A stretch of 64,000 bases of DNA from Cinnamomum chago (taxonomy: Eukaryota > Streptophyta > Magnoliopsida > Laurales > Lauraceae), in contig CP142453.1 of NCBI GenBank assembly GCA_038049695.1, positions 14,512,001 to 14,576,000 of the forward strand, in the 5' to 3' direction. Under the pieces are notes generated by a model that was not told where the DNA came from, searched no databases, and was given only the letters and a program-made list of their open reading frames with translations. Positions within the stretch are counted from its first letter, which is position 1. Every line of letters starts with the position of its first letter. Shown in pieces: positions 11,801 through 21,433 of this stretch. The translations under genes and the position numbers were made by a program.

Positions 11801-14800
11801 AGTTGTCTTAATGCATGGTCTCAAGATGCAGAAATTAGGCCTTCCTATCCAGTCTACAACATCAGGATGCCACTCTTTTATCTTATTTGGTGCCCTGGAT
11901 GAGGCAACAATGGTTTTTAAGCAGCTTGAGATGCTTTGAAATGGTCCCTGGACCCCAGTTGAATGTTGTGAAACGCCTTATGGTGGGAGTGGTGCTAGCA
12001 AACAAATCCAAGGCATTGTGGGATCCTATTATGAAACTGGTTAGAGGGGAGACTAGCTACATAGAATATATATTACATTTCTCTTTGAGGAAGAATAGCT
12101 ATAACCATGGTTTCATTGCTGAACTTACTTTTCTATTAAATATTCTAGCACCTGTGGCAGACAGGTTGGAGAAGTTCAAGCGGGTTTCTCTACGAGAAGC
12201 GAATTTGAAGTATTGTCTCATCAAGTTAGAGGAAGTAGCAAGAATCAAATGATGATGAAGTTTGGGGGATCTGACTGAATAGAAAGAGGTTGGGATCTGC
12301 TAATCGTTGTGGAGATCTGGGGAGGAAAAATTATTAGGGTGGGTTATCATGCAGGGTGGAAACTTTGTAGTGTCCTTATTCAACAATTGTGTAGAATATT
12401 TCATCTAAAAAAGGTCCAAAGAAGTACAAATTGGAAGAGTATCAGAGTGCATCTTATGTTCTTAATGATGAGTTCATTTGCAAGGACATGGATGAGCATA
12501 GAAATGGGATATTCTGGAGGAATTTCTAGATATATGTTATTCCGTGTGTTCTGGCCTTCCATAGAGGAAATTTCATACACGGTGGAATTGTATCTTGGCT
12601 GAATCTTTATATAACATCTATTTATTTTCTAAAAATTTAAGTTACTCTTCCAGTAAGCTATTCTGGGAAAAATATGTTTTATTTCTCAATTTATCTGCTA
12701 AATTGTATTGTTTTGCATCTGATATTTGTCTCGTTCTGTACAGACATGAATGATATTGAGTCTTGGTTGAATGTTTTCTATATTGTTTTATTTTCCAGAT
12801 ACCATGGTGCGGCAGGCAGGTATGGTTGTTAAGAGTATACTTCTGATGTATTACAAGAATAGCAGAGGCCGTAATTATCGCAAACAGGTAACATATGGTG
12901 AAATGTTGATGTTTGTAACGATAATCATTTTAACTGCTTTAATATTTGCAAATTTGAACAAGAACTGCTTTACTATTTATTGGAAAGTAAGTCCCTTTCT
13001 GTATTCAGATCTCCTAATTTGAACTTTCATTCAAAAAGAAAATATTTGCCGGAAAGTCAATCCCCTCTACATCAGATCTCTCTTTATGTTGAGTAATTAT
13101 TAAGCTTCTTGTTTGTGAAGGTTTGTTTGGGCTTGTGATTCAAACATTTTAGCAACAAGTCTACCGCAGTAGCAGTATAATTGCAAACCCATCCCAAACA
13201 GCCCCCAACACACCCACACCCCCCTCTTTCCTTCTCTCCCTTCCTTTTTTTTTCAAATTCATATGAAATTTTACTCTTAGATAATGGTGATGTCTTTAAC
13301 TATGTTCATCAACTGCTAATCATTTCTTCTTCATGATTTCTTTGTTGGGTATTCTTAGGGTCAAATGCTAACTCTAGTCGAGTATCTCCTGCTGTTGTAT
13401 CGTGCATTACTACCGACACCTGTCTGGTATCGATTCTTCTTGAACAAGGAATATGGGAGCCTCTTTTCATCTCTTACCACAGGGTTATACCTGACTTTTA
13501 AGCTGACATCACTTGTTGAAAAGGTAATTTGTCCGTTGGCATTATGTTTTTTTTCCCTTCCTAATGTTTCAGTTTAGTATTAATCAGAAGGGAGAGAATA
13601 CAACAATGCTGAAATTCAGTGAAAGAGGGACAAACATAGGATTTGCGTTTTTATTATCTTGATCACTTTCCACCCTCCCTCCCTCCCTCCCACGAATCTC
13701 AAGACAGCCCTTAAATCTCTCTTTGCATTTATCAGCACAATCCAAAGGTTCACACATGAATATCATGCACTTCTGTAATTTTGATGGAATGTGCAGATCC
13801 AGTGCTTCTTTGCTGCTTTGAAGGCATTGTCTCGTAAAGATGTGCATTATGGTTCTTATGCTACACCTGAACAGGTAATATTCTTTATCAGTTCAATCTT
13901 CTTATTTTGTTTTTATCAGTTCAATCTTCTTATTTTGTTTTTATCAGTTCAATCTTCTTATTTTGTTTTCCAAGTACTGTATTTAACTTTACAGTTTTGG
14001 AAGATGTGAATGTAGATGGGAATGGAGAAATAGAATTCATGTAGCCCACTCCAATATATTTGGGACAAGGCTCTGATGAGGAGGATGTTCTGCTAAGAGT
14101 AGCTCTCACGGATTTGCGTGAACCCCCCCCCCCCCCCCCCCGCGCGCCCCTTCCAACACACCCACCCACCAACCAAAAAAAAGAAGGGAATTTGCACACT
14201 AATCTGAATAATAATCACCGTTGAAAATGTAACTTAAGAAACCGTAGAATAGTAGGTATATTTGTTGATGTTAAGTATTTTGATTGAAAAATGATAAATA
14301 ACAAAGTGAAGAGATTATTATGATAAATATTGGCTAGGCCCTGTTTGGAGCTTATTCTGTCTCACATGAAATCCTTGAGGATTTGGCCAATACCCTTGTG
14401 GAGTTGGGCTATTTTGTAAGCAAATCTGGGGCTGCATCAGAGAGCCGCCTTTAGTTCTTCCTAGTTTCAAAATTGGATGGGTCTATTCCAGCATTCTTTT
14501 GATTGTATTCCATGTTCAGTCAACACTTTGGCTGACTGTTTGGCAAGGGTTAGAGTTATAAATGAATTTATCATAGCAGAAATGTCTTGGTCTTTTGTAA
14601 AATGTGCATTTTTTTTTAATGATTTCTGTTAGAAATAATACTAATTTTTCAACTGCTAGTTAAGACACACATGATGAATTTTTCTGGATTAATTGAAAAA
14701 CATCTGAGTATAAATCTTACATGAAGAGAATGTTGATTTCAGCACTCTGATTGTCTGGACCACCACTCTTAAACTTGGACCAGCATGATGACATATGGTT

Positions 14801-16024
14801 CGGGTATTTATGGTGGTTTCTACTGTAGATCAACCATGGAAAGAATCTCACTGGCTCAGACATCTTAAACAAAAAAATTGACAATAACCTGTAACTGAAT
14901 GACTGAAAAGAATGGTTACAAGTGACTTGCAACTGTCAATGCTGAACATATTTGTTATTTAAAGGAAAAAGGAAAAAGTCAGATTTTAGGTCTGGCAAAT
15001 GCGGTAAGTAGAATGACTTCCAGGATTTATGATCAATTCATTGGTTTTGTCATTTGGGGCACGCTTATGCACATGCCACAGAAAATCGGTTCTGCAGAAA
15101 ATTTCTTCTTCCATGGGGAACACCCCCCTCTAATCTATTTTCCAAGGAATTGTGGAAAACATGGATTTTACTGTAGCGTGGAGAACCATTTCAATTATTT
15201 CCGCATTCCTCACTTATTCCACAAAAAACCGGCTACACAAATGTGCCCTTAGCAGTAGAGAAATTCGATGAATGAGGCTTCCAGCAAACATGGCTACAGC
15301 TCTCTTTGGCACCTTGTCATTTTGGGAGGAGATAATTTTCTACTTGTTTTTGGTGTTTTGTTTCTTCTGATTCAATTCCAATGTGAAAAGAATTTTCTCT
15401 ATTTCAAAATTTGCAAGAAGCCAAGGGCAGCCTACATACTATGCAAAAAAATTTGAAAGTGTGCACAGCAGTCTTGCCTACATGTCCTTGGAGTGTCCTA
15501 GGCCTCTTCCCAACAATTATTTATTTTCAGAAAATGCTCTCTCTGTTGCATAATTCTTATTTACCACATACGCATTTTTTTACTGACTACCAAATCCATT
15601 CAGGTCATTGCAGCAGGCGATCTGTGTGCCATTTGCCAGGAGAAGATGCATGCACCAATCTTGCTTCGGTGTAAACATATCTTCTGTGAGGATTGTGTAT
15701 CTGAATGGTGAGTATAAACATATATTGCTCATAACAAATCAATGCAGGTCTTTTCGTTTCCCAACTTTCTGCCTGATATTTTTCATGCCTGTTTTGTCCA
15801 AACTTGTCATTTTATTCCAGAAGTTCTATGTGGAACTTGTGGCTTCAATTTAAATTTATTTTCCTTCTTAAAATTGACTCCTTCCCTGCTAGAAAATTTT
15901 AACAATGTTTTTCTTCAGGTTTGAGAGAGAGAGGACTTGCCCACTGTGTAGAGCATTGGTGAAGCCAGCGGACCTTAGATCATTTGGTGATGGTTCAACG
16001 AGTTTGTTCTTTCAGTTATTCTAA
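5105..16024 (+). CDS. RNFT1/2-like multi-pass membrane RING-type E3 ubiquitin ligase (8 exons)
   Basis: Spliced exons are 5105-5759, 6633-6709, 10576-10744, 12799-12887, 13359-13523, 13797-13874, 15604-15707 and 15919-16024. All introns are GT-AG, all phases agree, and the product is 480 residues ending at TAA. The start is the first in-frame ATG; the upstream extension begins with GTG only. Residues 1-190 are Ser/Gly-rich and low-complexity. Hydrophobic segments lie near 201-213, 220-231, 250-269, 288-300, 310-325, 331-360 and 365-395. The C-terminal RING is C3HC4: C419, C422, C434, H436, C439, C442, C453, C456. The family comprises integral-membrane ubiquitin ligases; mammalian RNFT1 acts in ER protein quality control. 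The ligase fold and family are seen in the sequence, while the ER role in this plant is inferred. Arabidopsis At5g01960 is, from memory, the likely orthologue. Exon 2 encodes a well-conserved segment ([20 protein letters not shown]). Introns 2 and 3 are large and hold repeats. Confidence 0.93.
5769..5800. repeat. (AT)n microsatellite followed by a T tract, just inside intron 1
   Basis: About 11 AT units followed by nine or more T lie about ten bases after the exon 1 donor of the RING gene. The run is likely length-variable but lies outside the donor consensus. Confidence 0.85.
5881..6005. repeat. Diverged tandem duplication in intron 1 (period about 72 bp)
   Basis: Two direct copies share GAATACTTGTAAAAATAACA-like sequence (GGTTGAATACTTGTA near 5901 and GGTTAAATACTTGTA near 5975) and both end in AACACTACATG. 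The duplication is intronic and non-coding. Confidence 0.7.
6363..6659 (+). repeat. Tandem duplication that copied the exon 2 splice acceptor and exon start
   Basis: Copy 1 starts at 6363 and copy 2 at 6524; both begin with GTGATACCATTTATCACCAT. Both carry a T-rich tract, CCTTTCAAARTAGTGATG, a GGGCYAACAG acceptor and GTTTCYT. In copy 2 this is the real exon 2 (6633 on). In copy 1 the matching acceptor is at 6483-6484, and the downstream sequence is a decayed match to the exon start that lacks the rest of the exon and its donor. Copy 1 is therefore a partial pseudo-exon upstream of the true one. Confidence 0.7.
8682..8736. repeat. Tiny poly(A) insertion flanked by a 16-bp direct repeat
   Basis: CTGCTAGACTGAATCC (8682-8697) is repeated with one mismatch at 8721-8736. 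The intervening 23 bases are TTTTACCC followed by 14 A and a C. This is the shape of a target-primed retrotransposition product reduced almost to its tail. It lies in intron 2 of the RING gene. Confidence 0.6.
10312..10333. repeat. (TA)n microsatellite in intron 2
   Basis: A run of about 10 TA units about 240 bases before the exon 3 acceptor of the RING gene. The rest of intron 2 (6710-10575) is AT-rich. Apart from the poly(A) insertion at 8682-8736 I see no other feature in it. Confidence 0.8.
11200..11640 (-). mobile_element. Possible LTR-retrotransposon end or other retroelement remnant in intron 3
   Basis: Composition changes inside intron 3. A purine-rich block (11220-11380) leads into A-rich sequence with GGGCTGGGCCCAATGGACTT and GGGCCGGGCCCA words (11540-11590). 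This resembles plant LTRs read on the minus strand. No TG...CA ends, primer-binding site or target-site duplication could be confirmed, so the call is tentative. Confidence 0.3.
11640..12602 (+). pseudogene. Degenerate coding-like insert in intron 3 of the RING gene, family unrecognised
   Basis: Two overlapping frames (11640-11939 and 11887-12252), followed by a third (12309-12602), give stretches of ordinary protein-like composition. Examples are a basic, charged segment around 12160-12250 ([17 protein letters not shown]) and a segment ending in an FIHGGI-like string that appears only after changing frame. The stretch has several stops and apparent frameshifts, so it cannot encode one protein. 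It is most simply a decayed captured gene or transposon fragment. I do not recognise the parent family and claim no function. Confidence 0.3.
13886..13969. repeat. 28-bp minisatellite, three copies, directly after the exon 6 donor
   Basis: Copies of TATCAGTTCAATCTTCTTAT plus TTTGTTTT start at 13886, 13914 and 13942 with almost no divergence. The array starts 12 bases after the exon 6 donor of the RING gene. Confidence 0.9.
13987..14092 (-). repeat. Dispersed repeat with a CCTTGTCCCAA-type core, copy B
   Basis: Read on the - strand the order is CATCAGAGCCTTGTCCCAAA, TATATTGG, GTGGGCTACATGAATTCTAT, then TTCTCCATTCCCATCTACAT. This matches copies A, C and D. It lies in intron 6 of the RING gene, immediately before a 19-C homopolymer (14123-14141). 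Confidence 0.6.
14123..14141. repeat. 19-base C homopolymer
   Basis: An uninterrupted C run in intron 6 is followed by CGCGCGCCCC. The rest of intron 6 (14142-15603) is AT-rich, and I see no supported feature in it. Confidence 0.9.
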
Positions 16025-16856
16025 GTCAGCTGATGATGGAAACTTGCTTGAGAGCATGAAAACGTCATTGTGTCTCGACCTTCTCTCATGGGTAAATTCA
16101 TTGTATTTTTCTTCTCTCCAATTCCTTTTGGTTCATTAGAAGTTTGCCACAAGTGGGTGTGCATTTGGAGGGGGTGGCTCACATATTCATATGACTGTAA
16201 TCAAGGTGTTGGGTATATATCTCTAATGGGCCCTTAATTGGGGTTTTTCAGAAAGAAACTACAGACCGATGGGGGATTTCTCTCTCTAAATAATGCATCC
16301 ATGTGCTGCCCTTGTTGAATGTCGTATTAATGAAGATCCCTGTTTTGATTTTGTCATTGTTGCATAATATCTTTGCTTAATAGGAAAGAATGAACCTGTT
16401 TATTAAATTAAAGGGCTATTGTGCTGCTTTTGTTCTGTTTGTTAGTTGGTTTCTCCCTTGCCAATACATTAAAATTTATATAAAATCAATAAGACTTACA
16501 ACCATACATCCTGATTTAAAAAGGTAATAGAATGAAATACGTCTGTATATGGAGCATTCAAGAAACTAAAACAACAATTTTCTACAAAATAAAAAAAATA
16601 AAAAAATAAAAATAGAAACAGTATATTAGATCTGACGACCATACAAGAGACATTAGTTACCAGACATATAGTAATGCTCGGAGAGAAGAATAAGGATTAC
16701 AACTAATTAACCCTATGAGAGTGGATTATTAGTGAAACACAACCACATGCACAGAGAGAAAAAAGGAAAAAAAGAAATGTTGCCCTCCTCATTTTGCTTC
16801 TGTGTGAAGAAGGGTTTTGTCTTTTGATCTCGTTTTTATGTTCACCTTCCTTTGAT
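16025..16856 (+). other. 3' UTR and downstream flank of the RING gene
   Basis: The stretch directly follows the stop codon, is T-rich and has no exon. AATAAA-like and TTAATGAAG-like words occur near 16320-16400, but none can be singled out as the polyadenylation signal. A-rich low-complexity sequence, AAATAAAAAAATAAAAA-like, lies at about 16585-16620. Confidence 0.4.
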
Positions 16857-17078
16857 ATGGATGGTGAATATTTGTTCCCAGTAGCAATGGAGGCAATTTC
16901 AGCAGAGGATGAGTTAAAAGAGTTAATACAAGGAGAATAGGTACCGGTAAGTGGGAGTGAGACTGGTGCTACTTTTGAATCGAGACGTGCCTTTGACCAA
17001 AGGTCCCACGTAGAGGAAAATGAGTGTGATGTTTCAATTCATTTGGACCCAGATACCATTAGTGGGACAATATTAGCT
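16857..17078 (+). pseudogene. Short protein-like frame interrupted by one stop and a G tract, unrecognised
   Basis: From ATG 16857 a frame reads MDGEYLFPVAMEAISAEDEL and onward to a TAG after 27 codons. It then continues in the same frame with acidic, polar residues ending in DPDTISGTILAG, up to a 26-G homopolymer at 17079. Composition looks more coding-like than the surroundings. With an in-frame stop and no splice context it is at best a relic. I do not recognise the family. Confidence 0.25.
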
Positions 17079-17104
17079 GGGGGGGGGGGGGGGGGGGGGG
17101 GGGG
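17079..17104. repeat. 26-base G homopolymer, then T and seven more G
   Basis: This is the longest single-base G run in the window. It is able to form G-quadruplexes and is prone to sequencing error. 17112-18516 holds no gene I can support; it contains (ATTT)n at about 17930-17950 and otherwise plain AT-rich sequence. Confidence 0.9.
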
Positions 17105-18516
17105 TGGGGGGGATAGTGTTTGGATATATTTTCAGATTTATGGTTTTTAGCAGAGGATGTCTTTGAAAATAACACCACTATTTTAAGAGGGAATTGGACA
17201 TCCTCTAGGGGTTTGAATGGTTCTTCCGGCATTGGTTATAGGGGCTGAGGAGGTAAAGGAACATTCTTTGTTCTGCCATTTGGTTGGAAGACACCAGCTT
17301 CACTCACATCTTGGTACCAGGCCAGATGAATATTAAAGCTAAATGCGCCCCCAGATGGACCCAGGAAGACCATACCGATTGTATTATGTATGTATTCCTT
17401 ATATACAGTTTAAATAATAATCTGTAGTTGACTTTGGAGTACTAAAGTAAAGAATAATGTTTGATGAAAAATCCAAGGAAAAATGGGATTAAATGTTTGC
17501 TTTTCTAACTTTTGAAAGGGGTAAAACTGTCAAAAAAATATAAAATTAGTGAGTAGAGGTTGCTTTTCCTTTTCTTTTTTACTCTTTTTTTTTTCAAAGA
17601 CGAAAAGAATTTTGAATTAAATTGCTTTTGATGTGACATCTTGTCTGAAAAATGGAGGTTTTACTTGATTTTTACTGTGTTAGTAAAGTGCCAGACTAGC
17701 CCGGGATTATTTTTTTTTGAGCTCATTCATATTTGTAAATGAAGCACGTGGATAATGTTTGTTTGCTTCAAGTTATGCATGCGGTGTTTATCAGGTTTGA
17801 AAATGAGACCCATTTTCACAGCCCAATAGGTGTGAAACCATTTCCCTATCCCAAATACCCACATGCAAGTCATTTTGTACTGTGCAATTCACAATGATGA
17901 TTTTTCTACGTGGGGCCCGTCAAAAGCATTTATTTATTTATTTATTTTTTCTTCTTGTGGGCCTAGTCTGACTGAACCGATCTTCATCTTATATAGCTAA
18001 AAAACGGTTAGGATGTTAAGTAACATTGTTCATGGATTTTGAGAAATCAGTGAAAAAGTCCAAACTGTTATATCTAATTTTCGTGACTTCTGTGACCAAT
18101 AATTCTTGACACAAACCTTCATCTTCTTTATATGGATAGAAATGGCTAAGAGGTAAAATTTCTTATTTTAATTCATTGATTTTGAGAAACTTGTAAAAAA
18201 ATCACAAAAAGTCTAAATACATCTAAAACTTTTGGATGTACTCATTTACTCATGTTGAAATGGTGATTTTGACACACATGTTGAAATGTGTTTTACATGT
18301 GTATCATTTGCATATGTAAAGAGATTCACATGTCATTTACATATGCAAAAAAAAGAAAAAAAAGAGTACCCCTTATTTTTGTCATTATGTGAAGGAATCA
18401 ATCAATGGTCAATTCATCTTGGAAGTATGCTCAAAGATTTTCAATATGGTTGTGAGGACCACTAAGCATGTGGACGTCCGTTGCTAAGTATATACATGTA
18501 GGGTTTTGGAGGCTAA

Positions 18517-19094
18517 GGGGGCATTTGGAAACTCTAAAAATAAGTTCTTATTATATGTTTCAGAGTTTATTTACATATGAGAGCATGTGGTGAATCTCTA
18601 ATTGTATTTTCTATTTTTATAATTTATTTATAAATTAGAGCTTTTGCATTTTAAAAAAGTAAGCTAAGGAAGGCAAATTTTTTTTTTAATCTTTTTTAGC
18701 TACTCTTCCCCACGCACAAATTTCTTTTTCAGTGTTTTTTTTTTTTTTTTGGTGGGGGGAGAGTAAATTCTTGTGTGCCTATAAAACATCCCTTTAGCTA
18801 AAGTGGATGGAGGAGCCAATGCAAAATTTACAAGTTTTTGGACAAAAAATGGCCTCATAAAAGTTTTAAAATGATGATAATGGTGCTTTCTATATGGTAG
18901 TTTTTAAAAAGTGGGCCCCAATTACCACAATCTCTAAAAGTGAGCCTCAATTTCCTCATGAAATCAGAGTTTTTTCTTTTATTATAATTTTACCAAATAG
19001 TCTATTGTAAATTAGAACTTAAAATTAGAGCTTTTATTTTGGACCTTAAATTAATTAGCTCATATTAATTAGACTACAGTTTCCAAATGGCCCC
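18517..19094. mobile_element. MITE-like element with GGGGSCATTTGGAAACT termini
   Basis: The left end reads GGGGGCATTTGGAAACTCTA. The right end, reverse-complemented, reads GGGGCCATTTGGAAACTGTA, so the termini form an inverted repeat of about 20 bp. Both ends are followed inward by AT-rich sequence with shared TTAGAGCTTTT-type words. At 578 bp with no coding capacity it fits a non-autonomous DNA element. GGGSCATTTGG ends resemble Tourist/PIF-Harbinger MITEs. Flanks are TAA on the left and TATAA on the right, so the duplication is not clean. Confidence 0.65.
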
Positions 19095-19891
19095 TATAAT
19101 TATCCAATAAAAAAAGGAAAAATAGAAGTATAAAAAAAAAGTAGGTATTTACTGGTCTGGACTCTGGAGTAGTATTTGTTAATAAAGAAAAAAAAAATCA
19201 CCTCACGTTTTACTTGATCAGGTTGCCCAACCCTTGTCGATTGGGCAATGGGTTTGTAGTTACCTGGCGGATTCATTCTTTTGGAGGCAAAGCTCGTCAC
19301 AACTCACAACCTCTCATCCCCTACTTCTATATGCATTGGCATCATGCATGCCTGCCCAACGTATTCATGTTAAGACCCACGCCAGTTGTACTTGTACCTG
19401 TACACAAACACAATACTCTACTGTAATGATGATCCATACCTTACCTTTGGGCGGTACAAGTTTATCCATCATTTCATCTAGTTATTTTTAGTTCTCAAAT
19501 TTCAACATAAGAAAAAAATAAAAATAAAATAATAATAATAATAATTTCATTAATTCAAAATTGTTAAAAAAGAATACAACAGCCATATCAGTATCACCGA
19601 TTAGTTGTGTTTTATCTAACCTAGTCACTACTTGGTTAGGGCTGGTGGGCCTGGTCGACTTGGTTCGAGTACTTAAAAAAAGTTCCTAGTCTCCTTGTCA
19701 GGTCGGAAAATATGGTTTGTTTGGTCAAATCCAATGAGGCAGAAGAAAGCCTAGAACTAGAGAACCCTGGACCTGGAGGACATCTTCAAAGTGTCAGTCA
19801 TTTGATCTGATCACCCGTGCGACTCTCAAAACTAATAAGTAAAGGAACTACTACAGCGTGGGTCCTTGGAAGTATGATAATATTTCAAGTT

Positions 19892-20031
19892 TTTTTTTTT
19901 TTTTTTTGGCTTTTGGTGGTTCTCAATCTTTTGGGCTGGACTAATTCCTCCGGGCCCGGAGGAAAGCCCGGCAACCTCTCCTTTTGCCCCAGTATGATAG
20001 TGCAGTTTTAAACCTACAACCTTCGGGTGCA
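19892..20031 (-). mobile_element. tRNA-derived SINE, 5'-truncated
   Basis: Read on the - strand the element starts TTTGCACCCGAAGGTTGTAG, includes a degenerate B box (GGTTTAAAACTG) and a GGGCTTTCCTCCGGGCCCGG segment, and ends in a poly(A) tail (the T run at 19892-19907). AATATTTCAAGTT flanks it at 19879-19891 and 20032-20044, a perfect 13-bp target-site duplication. It is the same family as the complete SINE at 51993-52176 but lacks the first ~35 bases including the A box. Confidence 0.85.
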
Positions 20032-20399
20032 AATATTTCAAGTTAGTTTTTATCCTATTGAATGTATTCATTAAAGAATATAGATGAATGAAATGGTGGG
20101 CTGACTCATTAGCCAATGGCCAACCCATTCTGTTATCGTTCTCTTCTCTTGCCTTTGGGGTCTGGCTTTTAATTATCAATTATCATCTTCATCATGTTCC
20201 TGTTTTCCTATTATATTTTTAAAGGTGTGGGGAGTCGGACATGTATTTGTGTGGGCTTTAGTTCTGTTGTAAGGGTACCCTAATCTTTTGTTGATATGTT
20301 TAGAAAGCGTGAAGTAAAAAGAAAAACCATCAGGTAAAGAAAAGGTTGACCCAACCAAGACTTTGAACAAGATTGCAAAAAAATATGGAGATTTATTAT

Positions 20400-20830
20400 A
20401 TAAATTACAGAGACTTGGTAGGTGCTCGTAGGCCTAGGCAGATCTGGCCAAGCCTGCTTTTGGACCATGTTTGGGCCTTAGGTTTTAATGATAGGGTCAG
20501 CCCTGGATCTAAAATTTAGGCCCATTTAATATTTGGGCCAGACGCCCAAAGCCAGAAATGCGACCTGAGCAGAAGATGAAACAAAAGAAAATTTTTCATC
20601 TTTGTTAAGCCATTTTGATTTAAGTAAAATTTGATTGGCTCAGATTCTTTTAAGTTGACCACAAAGTGGTTTTTGATCAGGCTTCAGCCTGATTGACTAA
20701 ATGGGTGAACTCAGCCCTGACATTTTTTAGGGCCAGGCTCCCATGGCCTGTCTGGTGTTTGAGCTTGGTATGGGCCTACATCTCCAGAGCCACGTCAGGC
20801 CTTGGATATGTCTCAGTGCAGCCCGACATA
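20400..20830. repeat. Dispersed repeat remnant rich in GGGCCT / GCCTGGCC words
   Basis: Repeated words such as TAGGCCTAGGCAG, GGCCAGACGCCC, GGGCCAGGCTCCCATGGCCT and TGGGCCTACAT recur in a non-coding stretch between the two genes. Similar GCCCGGCCC-rich text lies at 31860-32040, 35610-35780 (and its array copies), 50890-51310 and 53720-53830. This indicates one or more dispersed families whose ends I could not define. Confidence 0.4.
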
Positions 20831-21433
20831 CATATTCCTATCTAATTTTGGCATTTTCCATTTTGGTCCGTACTTGGATGAGAATAGCTTTCTGAAGTCT
20901 TTCTCAAGCCTGATTGGGACCTCTAATAAGGTTTGATTGATTACATATATCTTCCAGCATTTCTTAGGATTGTGCAAGGAAAGGCTAAGGTGGTACCTAG
21001 TGTGTGGGAGGAAACTGGGAAGGCCAAGTAGAGTTTGTAAAAGTTCTGCAAAGAATGAAGGTAACAGGATGTGTTTCAACAGAAAAAAGAAAGATAACTT
21101 TTACTAGTAAACCATTTTCATTTTCTGCAGAAAATCCTATGTATGCACAAACCCATTCGCCCACAAACCAAGTCAACCCACAACAATCTGAGCAGTCCCA
21201 TTGGCAAAGCAGTAGACATATTGCTTCAAAAACAAATGGAAAATCACAATTTTAATAACTTGTACAAGACCAAAACAACAGGTCAAAAGACAGAAGTATG
21301 GGACACAAAATGTTGAAAAAAAAAAAAAGTGGCAAAGATGAGCAAACCGAAAAGCAAAAGCAATAAAAAAATAATGTTACATTTATGAATCAACCTTAGC
21401 AAAACAGATGAACATTCACTAGGACTGGAGTAT

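Noticed and set aside
14330-14550. LINE RNase H-like fragment ([13 protein letters not shown])
   Set aside because: A short resemblance to the end of plant non-LTR retrotransposon RNase H domains, but only about 13 residues in one frame with stops nearby. Too weak to report as a feature.
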